Part shown: positions 39,063-50,500 of the stretch, piece after piece
Layout: every line of letters begins with the position of its first letter
Numbering within the stretch: position 1 is the stretch's first letter
Assembly: GCF_002286815.1 (NCBI RefSeq)
Contig: NZ_MUNM01000041.1
Coordinates: 1-52,480, forward strand
Length of the DNA: 52,480 bases
Direction: 5' to 3'
DNA from: Pseudomonas sp. PICF141
Lineage (GTDB): Bacteria > Pseudomonadota > Gammaproteobacteria > Pseudomonadales > Pseudomonadaceae
The notes under the pieces: generated by a model
Databases searched by the model: none
Told to the model about the DNA's origin: nothing
The model's input: only the letters and a program-made list of their open reading frames with translations
Made by a program: the position numbers and the translations under genes

Positions 39063-40919
39063 ATGCTCAAACGCCTTGCCTGGCTGGCGCTCTGTGTCTG
39101 CGCCCCGCTGTCCGCCGCGCCACTTATCGACAATCAACGTTTGCAGCAACTGGCCAATGACCCCTTCTGGATTTCCCTGGGTCATTACGAAACCGCCAAG
39201 CTCGGTGCTGGCTGGCGCAGCTATATCAGCGACAAGAAGTTCTTTCTCGCCCCCGATGGCAACGAACACCCCGACCGTGAACTGACGGCGACCGTGCAGG
39301 CACTGTATGCCCCGGCCAGCGCCGGTGAGCAGCATGCCCAATGCGTTTACCCGGCCCGCACCCGCTGGCTCAAGGCGCAACTTGAGCTGGCGGATCTGCC
39401 ATCGCCGGACTGCGCCGAGTTCAAGCAATGGTTCAAGGATGTTGCGCCCCACAGCGCGGTAATGATTTTCCCGGCGGCCTACCTGAACAGTCCATCGTCG
39501 ATGTTTGGCCACACCTTGCTGCGCATCGATCAGGCCAATGTGCAGAGCGACAAGACCTCGCTACTCAGTTATGCGATCAACTTCGGCGCCTACATCGAAG
39601 GTTCGGACAACAGCATTCTGTATGCCTGGAAAGGCCTGATGGGCGGTTATCCCGGGCTGTTTGCGCTGGTGCCATACCAGGAAAAGCTTTCGGAATACCG
39701 TAGCCTCGAGAACCGCGACCTGTGGGAATACCGCCTGAACCTGACGCAGCAGGAAACCGAGCGCATGGTCGAACACGTCTGGGAACTCAAGCAGATCCAG
39801 TTCGACTACTTTTTCTTCGACGAAAACTGCTCTTACCGCCTGCTTGAGCTGCTGCAAGTGGCACGACCGAACCTGAATCTGACCGAGCAATTCCCGTTGA
39901 CCGCTATCCCCACCGACACGGTCAAAGCGGTAAAAGAAGCCGGGCTGGTGCAATCGATCGAATATCGCCCCTCCCGCGAGCGTGAACTGCTGAGCCGTGC
40001 CGAGCCATTAACTGTTGAAGAACAGGAATGGGTGTTGAACGTCAGCGCCGACCAGAAGCAATTGCAGACTCCGGCATTCAAGGCTCTACCTCGCGCCCGT
40101 CAGGCATTGATCATCGATGCGGCTTATCGTCTGGAGCGTTATCGCGCCAATGGTCAGGAACGCGACCCGCAACGAGCCCAACGCAGTTTCGAATTGCTGC
40201 GCGCAATCAATCGAAACCCGCCTCCGGAACTGCAAATCCCGCAACCCGGCTTGCCCGAGGACGGTCACCAATCCCGCACCTGGCAGGCCGGCATCGGCAC
40301 TCGAGGCGACAAGGCCTTCGGCGAATATGGCCTGCGCATGGCCTATCACGACCTCAATGACAACATGGAAAGCTTCCCCCATGGTGCGCAGATCGAAATT
40401 CTGCAGATGAAGCTGCGTCAATACGAAGGCAATGACTGGCAGTTGCAGCAACTGGACCTGGCGACCATCCGCTCGCTGACGCCGCGCAATGAGTTGTTGC
40501 AGCCGCTGTCGTGGCAAGTCACCGGCGGCCTGGAGCGCGTACCGGGCAAGCATGATGACGAAACCCTGGTCAGCCATGTCAACGGCGGTGGCGGCGGAAC
40601 CTGGCAACTGGGTGACGACATGCTCGGTTTCGCCTTGGGCACGGTGCGTGTGGAGCATAACAACGACTTCGCGGGTTTCATCGCTCCGGCGGCGGGTTTC
40701 AACAGCGGCCTGCTGTGGAAAAACCCGCTGGGCAATTTCAGCCTGGAAGCCAAGGGTGATTACTTCACCAATGGCGAAGTGCGCCGCAGCATGAGCCTGA
40801 ATCAGCAATGGGAACTGTCGCGCAATCTGGGCGTGCGCCTGAGCGCCCAACGCGAATTCAGCCACATCGCCTCACCCGAAAACGAAGTGATGCTTGAAGT
40901 GAAGTGGTATCACTATTGA
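39063..40919 (+). CDS. DUF4105 envelope protein, putative permuted NlpC/P60-like cysteine hydrolase
   Basis: A 618-residue exported protein with signal peptide MLKRLAWLALCVCAPLSAA. The DUF4105 core carries SMFGHTLLRID (His candidate) and, later, FFFDENCSYRLLELL (Cys candidate). This His-before-Cys order is like the permuted papain folds of the YiiX/LRAT type. The C-terminal third (about 400-618) alternates polar and aromatic residues and ends KWYHY, as in outer-membrane beta-barrels. ATG 39063 is preferred to TTG 39054. Substrate and role are unknown; an envelope lipid, peptidoglycan or lipoprotein substrate is inference. Confidence 0.8.
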   Translation: MLKRLAWLALCVCAPLSAAPLIDNQRLQQLANDPFWISLGHYETAKLGAGWRSYISDKKFFLAPDGNEHPDRELTATVQALYAPASAGEQHAQCVYPARTRWLKAQLELADLPSPDCAEFKQWFKDVAPHSAVMIFPAAYLNSPSSMFGHTLLRIDQANVQSDKTSLLSYAINFGAYIEGSDNSILYAWKGLMGGYPGLFALVPYQEKLSEYRSLENRDLWEYRLNLTQQETERMVEHVWELKQIQFDYFFFDENCSYRLLELLQVARPNLNLTEQFPLTAIPTDTVKAVKEAGLVQSIEYRPSRERELLSRAEPLTVEEQEWVLNVSADQKQLQTPAFKALPRARQALIIDAAYRLERYRANGQERDPQRAQRSFELLRAINRNPPPELQIPQPGLPEDGHQSRTWQAGIGTRGDKAFGEYGLRMAYHDLNDNMESFPHGAQIEILQMKLRQYEGNDWQLQQLDLATIRSLTPRNELLQPLSWQVTGGLERVPGKHDDETLVSHVNGGGGGTWQLGDDMLGFALGTVRVEHNNDFAGFIAPAAGFNSGLLWKNPLGNFSLEAKGDYFTNGEVRRSMSLNQQWELSRNLGVRLSAQREFSHIASPENEVMLEVKWYHY

Positions 40920-41127
40920 TCTTTTGACCTCTTTCACTCCCAGCCGACAAATCCGCTTCTAGACTTTCCTTATAGGCCGTTGAACGGTCGAGCGCGAAAC
41001 GGGCCGGGCAACAAGAGAAAAACCGGGACGCCGCGCAAGCCTATCGCTCGCCATAAGTCGTTTACAGACATTCGTTGAAACTTAAAGCCTGCGACCATGG
41101 CCCAAACCCTATTAATGGGAGAAAAGC

Positions 41128-41618
41128 ATGAGTCGCGCCTTCGTCAATGAAGATAACGCCGCCGCGCAAGCCGACCTGCCAGTTGAACGGCAGGTCAGTG
41201 CGCAGCCCAATTACGTCACGCCAGCGGGCCTGGCCCAGCTTCAGGCAAAAGTGGCCGAGCTGCAAAAGCTGCTGGATCAGGAAAGCGCCAAAGGTGACCT
41301 GGCCGACAAGCAGCGCCAGGCCGACCTCGATCGCGACTGGCGCTATTTCAAGCATCGCCTGCAAAGTGCGCAGCTGGTCACCCAGGCCTCCTCGACCGAC
41401 AAAGTGCAGATCGGCAACTGGGTGACCTTTGCCGACGAACACGATCATCAGCAACGCGTGCAACTGGTTGGCGAAGATCAGGCCAATGCCGCCAAAGGCC
41501 TGATCAACTGGAGCTCACCACTGGGGCGGGCGCTGCTCGGCGCACAGCTGAACGACGAAGTGCTCTGGCAGCGACCGGCCGGTGATCAGTTGATCAAAAT
41601 CATCCGCATCGAACCGGC

Positions 41619-41622
<4 letters not shown>
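41128..41622 (+). CDS. GreA/GreB family transcript-cleavage-like factor
   Basis: A 164-residue protein with the Gre layout: an N-terminal coiled coil (YVTPAGLAQLQAKVAELQKLLDQ... in outline, about 28-85) and a C-terminal FKBP-like domain (VQIGNWVTFADEHDHQQRVQLVGEDQA... WSSPLGRALLGAQLNDEV). It is shorter and less acidic at the coiled-coil tip than GreA or GreB, so it may compete for the RNA polymerase secondary channel rather than stimulate cleavage; that is inference. The start has GGGAGAAAAGC upstream. Its stop overlaps the 3' end of the gdhA pseudogene by 4 bp. The 208 bp before it hold no other gene. Confidence 0.85.
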
Positions 41623-43278
<1,656 letters not shown>

Positions 43279-43356
43279 TTTCTAAATGCACCAACCTGAA
43301 AACGACACTCTTAAAAAACACCGAAATATTATAATTTTCAATAAGGATGACTCATC

Positions 43357-43710
43357 ATGGCCTCAACATTTGGAAACCAAGTAGATAGCGGATTTAATAT
43401 CTCAGGCAGCGCCCCCGAACAATACATCATGTTGGTGTACACAATGAGATGTGGCCCATTCAACTTTCCTGCTACTGCCCCAGATGGCGCAACCGTCAGA
43501 ATTGTCACGCAACACGCTGAAAGTGGGTCCTTTGTGGATAAAAATATTAACATTTCACCTCAGGCCAAGCTCGGGGGCGTACCTGGGGGCGAAAGATGGC
43601 TTTCTGACCACCACGTTTATTCATTTATTTTTAACGCAGCCACTTCCAAATGGGATCTTTCAGACCGGGACTTGAGGTCGGGCCCAGACTATGGTCCCGT
43701 CATTATATAA
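43357..43710 (+). CDS. orphan 117-residue protein, phage-structural-like
   Basis: MASTFGNQVDSGFNISGSAP... with a good AAGGATGA site 8 nt upstream. No signal peptide or membrane helix. The pattern GPFNFPATAPDGATVRIVTQ, then VDKNINISP, then VYSFIFNAATSKWDLS resembles beta-strand modules found in phage tail or spike proteins, but the match is by eye only. Base composition is AT-richer than the core genes, in line with recent acquisition. No partner gene is adjacent. 43711-43975 shows no gene. Confidence 0.6.
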   Translation: MASTFGNQVDSGFNISGSAPEQYIMLVYTMRCGPFNFPATAPDGATVRIVTQHAESGSFVDKNINISPQAKLGGVPGGERWLSDHHVYSFIFNAATSKWDLSDRDLRSGPDYGPVII

Positions 43711-43975
43711 CGGACTTTGCAACGCTGAACGCAACAACTACCCCATCATCGAGCATTGCAATGCGCGATGAAAACATTAAAAAGTATGGTCGTGGTTGGG
43801 AGGGTAATTAGCCGTCGTTCCCCGCTTCCACTGATTGAGTTGAATCGTCCTGCGTCAGCGCCGTATCCATCGCCTCCTATCCACACGCCCTCGTGCAGAG
43901 GTGCTTCATTTCGTTAGCGGTGGTCAGCTGACGACTGGACTTTTACCCGCAAGATTGAGCCCATATTAGGCGCAC

Positions 43976-44005
43976 AAAAAAACGGAGCCCGAAGGCTCCG
44001 TTTTT
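43976..44005. terminator. bidirectional terminator, probably the original terminator of ettA
   Basis: The stem ACGGAGCC/GGCTCCGT with loop CGAA is flanked by A7 and T5. Removing the IS at 44023-45612 and one ATC would place it about 15 bp after the ettA stop codon on the minus strand. Confidence 0.75.
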
Positions 44006-44022
44006 CATATAACCGGCCTATC

Positions 44023-44039
44023 ACAGACTGTGTGGAAAC
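44023..44039 (+). repeat. left terminal inverted repeat of the IS
   Basis: ACAGACTGTGTGGAAAC matches the complement of the right end at 16 of 17 positions. Confidence 0.88.
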
Positions 44040-44055
44040 CTAGCAATCTGCGTAG

Positions 44056-44086
44056 TGCTCCGTATCGAAAGATACGGAGCATTTTT
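44056..44086 (+). promoter_or_regulatory. terminator-like hairpin that covers the transposase ribosome-binding site
   Basis: TGCTCCGTATC (44056-44066) and GATACGGAGCA (44071-44081) form a perfect 11-bp stem closed by a GAAA tetraloop and followed by TTTTT. The only Shine-Dalgarno-like sequence before the transposase ATG (GGAG, 44076-44079) lies in the 3' arm. Transcripts entering from the left would either stop here or carry a masked ribosome-binding site. Confidence 0.7.
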
Positions 44087-44090
44087 CGTT

Positions 44091-45515
44091 ATGGCCTACA
44101 TCCAGGGACAGTCCCGCAGCCAGACCAGTCTGTTTCCGGTCTCGCTGGAAGAGTTGATCCCCGAGGATCACCTCGTTCGCGTTATCGACCTTTACGTTGC
44201 CAAGCTGGATCTGGCCCGACTGGGCTTTGATAAAGCACTTCCCAAAAGCACCGGCCGTCCCTCTTACGATCCAGCGGATCAGCTCAAACTCTACCTCTAC
44301 GGCTATTTCCAGCGGATTCGCTCATCACGTCGGCTCGAAGCCGAGTGCCAGCGCAACGTCGAAGTGATATGGCTGATCAATCGACTCAAGCCTGATTTCA
44401 AGACCATCGCTGATTTCCGTAAAGACAACAAAGCCGCTTTCATCGCGACGTGCCGGGCCTTCGTGCAGTTTTGCCGCACAGCGGGGCTGATAACCGGCGA
44501 GTTGGTGGCCATTGATGGCAGCAAATTTCAGGCGGTCGCCTCTTCACGGCGTCATATGAATTTGAAGCGGCTCCAACATCAAGAAAAGAAGCTGGAGAAG
44601 CGCATCGCCCACTATTTGGCCGAGCTGGACGAGGCAGATAAAACCGAAGCCGGCGAGAAGATTGACCGCAGTGCGATCAAGACGACTTTGGCGCAACTTG
44701 AGGTCAGGCATTCCAATAACCTGACGTGCCAGGCGCTGATGGAATCCATGGAGCTTGAGCAATTCAATACCCACGAAAGCGATGCGCGAATGTTGCGAAC
44801 GCACAAAGGACCTCGGGTCGGGTACAACGTGCAGACAGCTGTGGACGCTGAGAACTGCATGATCGTGCATCATGAAGTGACTCAGGACAGCGATGATCGC
44901 AAGCAACTTGAACCGATGGCCAAAGCCGCCAAGGAACAACTTTCGCAGGATGAACTAACGGTCACCGCGGATGCGGGCTACTCCAATGGCAAGCAGTTCC
45001 AGGCATGTGAGGATGAGAACATCACGGCTTATGTACCTGTGGCGCGATCACTCAACTCCTGCGGTAAGGAACAGGCATTTTTCGATCGAACAGCATTTGC
45101 CTACGATACGTCGCAAGATCGATATAAATGCCCTGCCGGAAAATGGCTGATCTTTAAACAGATCAGCAAGAAAGGCCGGATCTACCAAGCGGCGGTCAGC
45201 GACTGCTCAAGCTGCCCGTTAAAAGCGCAATGCACCGACGCCCAACGCCGATATATCTCACGCCACCTGCACGAAAAGGCATTTGAGCGAATGGAACAGC
45301 GAATGCAGGCGCATCCCGAAATGATGGTCAGCCGAAGATCCATCGTCGAGCATCCCTTCGGCAATCTTAAACAGTGGTTATTTGGTAACGCTCGCTTCTT
45401 GCTGCGACAGCTTGAGGGCACGAGGGCTGAAATGGCCCTGGCGGTGAACGCCTATAACCTGAAAAGAGCGATTAACGTGCTTGGCGCACGTCAGTTGATG
45501 GCGTTGATGGGCTGA
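44091..45515 (+). CDS. IS1182-family transposase
   Basis: A 474-residue DDE transposase. The N-terminal DUF772 region (GRPSYDPADQLKLYLYGYFQ, RSSRRLEAECQRNVEVIWL) precedes the catalytic core with VAIDGSKFQAV (first Asp), TADAGYSNG (second Asp) and SIVEHPFGNLKQW (Glu). A Cys cluster (CPAGKW...CSSCPLKAQC) lies between. No stop or frameshift interrupts it, so it may be active. ATG 44091 is preferred; an in-frame extension of 12 codons upstream crosses the hairpin at 44056-44086. Confidence 0.93.
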   Translation: MAYIQGQSRSQTSLFPVSLEELIPEDHLVRVIDLYVAKLDLARLGFDKALPKSTGRPSYDPADQLKLYLYGYFQRIRSSRRLEAECQRNVEVIWLINRLKPDFKTIADFRKDNKAAFIATCRAFVQFCRTAGLITGELVAIDGSKFQAVASSRRHMNLKRLQHQEKKLEKRIAHYLAELDEADKTEAGEKIDRSAIKTTLAQLEVRHSNNLTCQALMESMELEQFNTHESDARMLRTHKGPRVGYNVQTAVDAENCMIVHHEVTQDSDDRKQLEPMAKAAKEQLSQDELTVTADAGYSNGKQFQACEDENITAYVPVARSLNSCGKEQAFFDRTAFAYDTSQDRYKCPAGKWLIFKQISKKGRIYQAAVSDCSSCPLKAQCTDAQRRYISRHLHEKAFERMEQRMQAHPEMMVSRRSIVEHPFGNLKQWLFGNARFLLRQLEGTRAEMALAVNAYNLKRAINVLGARQLMALMG

Positions 45516-45542
45516 AAAGCTTTTTTCGTCTGCTGTGAGCAC

Positions 45543-45577
45543 AAAAGCAAACGCCCCGGACAAGTCGGGGCGTTTGC
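45543..45577 (-). terminator. inward-facing terminator at the right end of the IS
   Basis: The perfect 12-bp stem GCAAACGCCCCG/CGGGGCGTTTGC with a 7-nt loop is followed by TTTTG only on the minus strand. It would therefore stop leftward transcripts that enter the IS from ettA, and it lies about 35 bp inside the right end. Confidence 0.75.
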
Positions 45578-45595
45578 TGGAACCACCATCAGTGC

Positions 45596-45612
45596 GTTTT
45601 CACACAGTCTGT
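45596..45612 (-). repeat. right terminal inverted repeat of the IS
   Basis: The complement reads ACAGACTGTGTGAAAAC, one mismatch to the left end. The next base pairs (ATC) repeat the left flank. Confidence 0.88.
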
Positions 45613-45613
45613 A

Positions 45614-47278
45614 TCAGGCCAGTTTCTTGTGCCGTACACGGTGCGGCTGGGAAGCCGCTTCGCCGAGGCGCTTCTTGCGATCGGCTTCGTATTCGGTGTA
45701 GTTGCCTTCGAAGAACACCGCTTGCGAGTCGTCTTCATACGCCAGGATGTGAGTCGCGACGCGGTCCAGGAACCACCGATCGTGAGAGATCACAATGGCG
45801 GCGCCCGGGAAGTCGAGCAAGGCTTCTTCCAGGGAACGCAGGGTTTCAACGTCGAGGTCGTTGGACGGTTCGTCGAGCAGCAGGACGTTGCCGCCCTCTT
45901 TCAGAGTCAGGGCCAGGTGCAAGCGACCACGCTCACCGCCGGACAGGTCTTTGACGAACTTCTGCTGATCGCCACCCTTGAAGTTGAAACGACCGACGTA
46001 GGTGCGCGACGGGATCTCGTAGTTGCCGATGCGAATCTGATCGGAACCGTCGGAGATCTGCTGGAACACAGTCTTGCTGCCATCCAGGTCTTCACGGCTC
46101 TGGTCAACACACGCCAGTTGCACGGTTTCGCCGACTTCGATGGTGCCCGAGTCCGGCGTTTCCTTGCCCATCAACATACGGAACAGGGTCGATTTACCGG
46201 CACCGTTACCGCCGATCACGCCAACAATGGCGCCTTTAGGCATGGAGAACGACAGGTTGTCGATCAACACGCGATCGCCGTAACCCTTGGAAACGTTCTT
46301 GAACTCGATGACCTTGTCGCCCAGGCGCGGACCGGCCGGGATGTAGATCTCGTTGGTTTCGCTGCGCTTCTGGAATTCCTGCGATTGCATTTCTTCGAAG
46401 CGTTGCAGACGCGCCTTGGATTTGGATTGACGGGCCTTGGCGCCTTTGCGCACCCACTCCAGCTCTTCCTTCATGGCCTTTTCGTGAGCCGATTGCTGCT
46501 TGGATTCGGCCGCCAGACGATCGGATTTGGCTTCGAGCCAGCCCGAATAGTTGCCCTCGTACGGGATACCGGCGCCACGGTCGAGCTCGAGGATCCAGCC
46601 AGCGACGTTGTCCAGGAAGTAACGGTCGTGCGTGATCGCAACCACGGTACCCGGGAAATCGTGCAGGAAGTGCTCCAGCCAGGCGACGGAATCGGCGTCC
46701 AGGTGGTTGGTCGGTTCGTCGAGCAGCAGCATGTCCGGCGCAGACAGCAGCAAACGGCACAGGGCCACGCGACGTTTTTCACCACCGGACAGGAATTCGA
46801 CCTTGGCATCCCATGCAGGCAGGCGCAGCGCATCGGCGGCGACTTCCAGTTGGCGATCCAGGTTGTGACCGTCGCTGGCTTGCAGGATGGCTTCAAGCTT
46901 GGCCTGCTCTGCCGCCAGTTTGTCGAAGTCTGCATCCGGTTCAGCGTAAGCCGCGTAAACCTCGTCCAGGCGCGCCTGAGCGTCCTTGATCACGCTGACC
47001 GCTTCCTCGACCACTTCACGCACGGTCTTGGTCGGATCCAGGATCGGTTCTTGCGGCAGGTAGCCAATGTTCAGGTCCGGCATCGGACGGGCTTCACCGT
47101 CGAACTCTTTATCGACGCCCGCCATGATTTTCAGGAGCGTGGATTTACCCGAACCGTTGAGGCCGAGTACGCCGATCTTGGCGCCAGGAAAGAACGACAG
47201 CGAAATGTTTTTCAGGATTTCCCGCTTCGGCGGAACAACTTTGCCCAGCCGATGCATGGTGAAGACGTATTGAGCCAT
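45614..47278 (-). CDS. ettA: energy-dependent translational throttle protein EttA (ABC-F)
   Basis: ABC-F ATPase that binds the ribosomal E site and gates the first elongation step according to the ATP/ADP ratio. The 554-residue product has two ABC domains: Walker A GLNGSGKS with signature LSGGEKRR, and Walker A GGNGAGKS with signature LSGGERGR. The arm and linker between carry the charged helix EELEWVRKGAKARQSKSKARL. No membrane domain is present. The stop codon overlaps the right flank of the IS: the TC of the duplicated ATC are the first two bases of the reversed stop, and the reading frame is untouched. Confidence 0.97.
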   Translation of the reverse strand: MAQYVFTMHRLGKVVPPKREILKNISLSFFPGAKIGVLGLNGSGKSTLLKIMAGVDKEFDGEARPMPDLNIGYLPQEPILDPTKTVREVVEEAVSVIKDAQARLDEVYAAYAEPDADFDKLAAEQAKLEAILQASDGHNLDRQLEVAADALRLPAWDAKVEFLSGGEKRRVALCRLLLSAPDMLLLDEPTNHLDADSVAWLEHFLHDFPGTVVAITHDRYFLDNVAGWILELDRGAGIPYEGNYSGWLEAKSDRLAAESKQQSAHEKAMKEELEWVRKGAKARQSKSKARLQRFEEMQSQEFQKRSETNEIYIPAGPRLGDKVIEFKNVSKGYGDRVLIDNLSFSMPKGAIVGVIGGNGAGKSTLFRMLMGKETPDSGTIEVGETVQLACVDQSREDLDGSKTVFQQISDGSDQIRIGNYEIPSRTYVGRFNFKGGDQQKFVKDLSGGERGRLHLALTLKEGGNVLLLDEPSNDLDVETLRSLEEALLDFPGAAIVISHDRWFLDRVATHILAYEDDSQAVFFEGNYTEYEADRKKRLGEAASQPHRVRHKKLA

Positions 47279-47551
47279 GGAGAACCTTGGGTCAGTGACT
47301 GATGAATGATTGGAGCGCAGGCAATGCCCGGCCAGGCCATGCGCGTCGTTCGTTTGATGGTATCAAGGCGTGCGCGCTGTTTGGGAGCTGGAACGCTCCC
47401 GCGTAACCGGCAAAGCTACCTTATTGATAGAAAGCAGTCCAGCCGAGCGGGGACTGGCACTTCGCCACAACTCAAGGCATGCTAGCCGCCCTTCGGGCGT
47501 CCGGCTTATAGTGCACGTCGCGTCAGTCCAGCCAAACCGCAGGATTACAGT

Positions 47552-50500
47552 TTGTCTAATGTCTCTCCGCCATCGTCCGTGAGCGCGCTCAATCCTGCGA
47601 CCGGCTCGCCCCTGCGCGGAACCTTGAAAGGCGCGCTGGCAACCCTCGTGCTGTTGCTGCTCGCACTGCTGTTCTGGCAGCTTCTGGATCAGTTTCGCGA
47701 AACCCAGAAAAACCAGCGCCAGTACACCATCGACTACTCCGCCGACCTGGCTGCGCAAGTCAGCCTTAACATGGCGCTCAATGCGCAGATCGCCCTTAAT
47801 CTGCTACCGATCATCGAACAACCGCAAAGCGCCGACGAACAACAGGCGTTATTGCGCAAACTGCAACAATCGCTGCCCGATCTGCGCAGCCTGGCGTTGC
47901 TCAGTCCCTCCGGAAAAATCCTCAGCGACAGCGCTGCCGACAGCCAGGACGCCAGTTACCTTGGCGAACTGGTTCAGCGTAGCCGCGCCCAGGCCCATTA
48001 TTTCAGCAATGCCGATGACGGCTCGATGGTGCACCTGCTCCTGCATCAGGCCAGCGGCAGCAGTCGCGGTTATTGGGCCCTGCGCCTGACACCGACGTTT
48101 TTCTCCTCACTGACCAAACAGGGCGATGCCGGCATCCGCCCCCTGTGGCTGGTGGAAAACCGTATCAATCATCAGATCATCAGCCGCGATGACACCCAGC
48201 CCTCGGCCAAGCCGGCCAGGCTGACAGCCGACGAGCTGGCCAACAGTGTGCTGACCGTTCCGCTGAGCAGTAGCGATTGGCAATTGCGTGGGCTGTTCGA
48301 CCGGCAACGGGTGATCGAACAACTGCTGCCGGCGTTCATCGGCAAATGCCTGCTGGGCCTGGCCTTTTCGTTGTTGCCGTTCATCGCCCTGCTGAACATT
48401 CGTCGCCGTCAACGCCAGTTGCATGAGGGCCGCCGACGTTATCAGGACATTTTCGAAGGCACCGGCGTTGCCCTGTGCGTGCTGGACCTCTCCGGGCTCA
48501 ACAGTATCTTCGACAAGGCTCAGCTCAACAGCAGTGAACAGTTGCAGAGTTGGCTCCAGACACCGGAACAACGTCAGCAACTGCTGCAGGAATTACGCAT
48601 TACCGAGGTCAACCAGGTTGCCCTGCAATTGCTCAACGTCAATTCCTGCGACCAGGCCTGGAAACTGCTGATCGACGGCTGCCCATCGGACTGTACGGCC
48701 ATCGGCAATCAAGTACTTGAAACAGTGCTGCACCAGCAAAAACAGCTTGAACTGGAAATCAAACTCCAGGACGCCAATGGCCGCGACCAGCATTTGTGGC
48801 TGGTGCTGCGCTTGCCGGAAGATCAGGCCGACTATAAAGCGGTGATCCTGAGCATCAGCGACATCACCAGTCGCAAGCTCATCGAATTGTCGCTGCTGGA
48901 GCGTGAAGGGTTCTGGTCCGATGTGGTGCGCACCGTGCCGGATCATCTGTATGTGCAGGATGTAATCAGCCAGCGGATGATCTTCAGCAACCATCACCTG
49001 GGGCAAACGCTGGGTTACAACCGCACAGAACTGCACCAGATGGGCGAATACTTCTGGGAAATCCTCCTGCACCCCGAAGATGCCGATTACTACCACCGAT
49101 CACGCCAGTCCCAACGGCACGCGGGTTACACCCAACTGATGCAATGCCAGCTGCGCTTCCGCCATCGCGATGGCAAATGGCGGCGTTTCGACATTCGCGA
49201 ACAGGCCCTGGCGCGGGACAAACACAATCAGGTCACGCGCATCATCGGCGTGGCCAAAGACATCACCGACCAGATTGAAGCCAGCGAGTCCCTGCGCGAC
49301 AGCGAGCAGCGTTACCGGATGCTCGCCGAAAGCATCAGCGATGTGATTTTCTCCACCGACAGCAAAATGTCGCTCAACTACGTCAGCCCCTCGGTGCAAG
49401 CCGTGCTGGGTTTCGACGCCGACTGGATATTCCAGAACGGCTGGCAAACGACCATCGCCAATCCGCAACAACTGACCGGCATCTACAGCCTGATGGACCG
49501 GGTCAGCAAAGCGCTGAATAAACCCGAACAACTGGCGCTGCTGCGCAGTCAGGTGCAGACCCAGCTGTTTCTGTTCGACTGCCTGCGGGCCGACGGGCGC
49601 AAGATTCCCATCGAGTTGCGTCTGGTGCTGGTCTGGGACGAACACGGCGCCTTTGAAGGTGTGCTGGGGGTCGGCCGCGACATCAGCCAGCAACGCCGGG
49701 CCGAAAAAGACCTACGGATGGCGGCCACGGTATTCGAGCACTCAACCTCGGCGATTCTGATCACTGACCCGGCGGGCTACATCGTCCAGGCCAACGAAGC
49801 GTTCAGTCGCGTCAGCGGCTATGCGGTGGCCCAGGTCCTCGACCAGTTGCCGAACATGCTCACCGTCGATGAGCAGCAGGAAGCCCATCTGCGCTATGTG
49901 CTTAAGCAATTGCATCAGCACAGCACCTGGGAAGGCGAAGTCTGGCTCAAGCGGCGCAACGGCGAGCATTACCCGGCCTGGGTCGGGATTACCGCGGTGC
50001 TCGACGATGAAGGCGATCTGGCCAGCTACGTGTGTTTCTTCAGCGACATCAGCGAGCGCAAGGCCAGTGAGCAACGGATTCATCGCCTGGCCTATTACGA
50101 CGCCTTGACCCACCTGCCCAACCGCACACTGTTCCAGGATCGCCTGCACACCGCGCTGCAATCGGCTGAGCGGCAGAAGGCCTGGGTGGTGCTGATGTTC
50201 CTCGACCTTGACCGGTTCAAGCCGATCAATGACTCCCTGGGCCATGCCGCCGGTGATCGCATGCTCAAGGAAATGGCCACGCGCCTGCTCGGTTGTGTCG
50301 ATGATGACGACACCGTGGCGCGCATGGGTGGCGATGAGTTCACATTGCTGCTGCAGCCCCGGGTCAACCGGGAGATCGCACTAAACCGGGCGATTCATGT
50401 GGCCGAACAGATCCTCGCCAGCCTGGTGAAACCGTTCGTGCTGGAAGGCCGCGAGTTCTTTGTCACCGCCAGCATCGGCATCGCGCTGAGCCCTCAAGAC

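Larger units (their letters stand above)
44023..45612 (+). mobile_element. IS1182-family insertion sequence, complete, 1590 bp
   Basis: Terminal inverted repeats are ACAGACTGTGTGGAAAC at the left (44023-44039) and the complement of ACAGACTGTGTGAAAAC at the right (45596-45612), 16 of 17 matching. ATC flanks both ends (44020-44022 and 45613-45615) and is the apparent 3-bp target duplication. Joined, the flanks read GGCCT-ATC-AGGCC, so the element landed in the loop of a small palindrome. One intact transposase gene fills it. The near-perfect ends and intact gene suggest a young or active copy. Confidence 0.88.

Noticed and set aside
45629..47302. 557-codon open frame opposite ettA
   Set aside because: Antisense shadow; ettA has both ABC cassettes intact.
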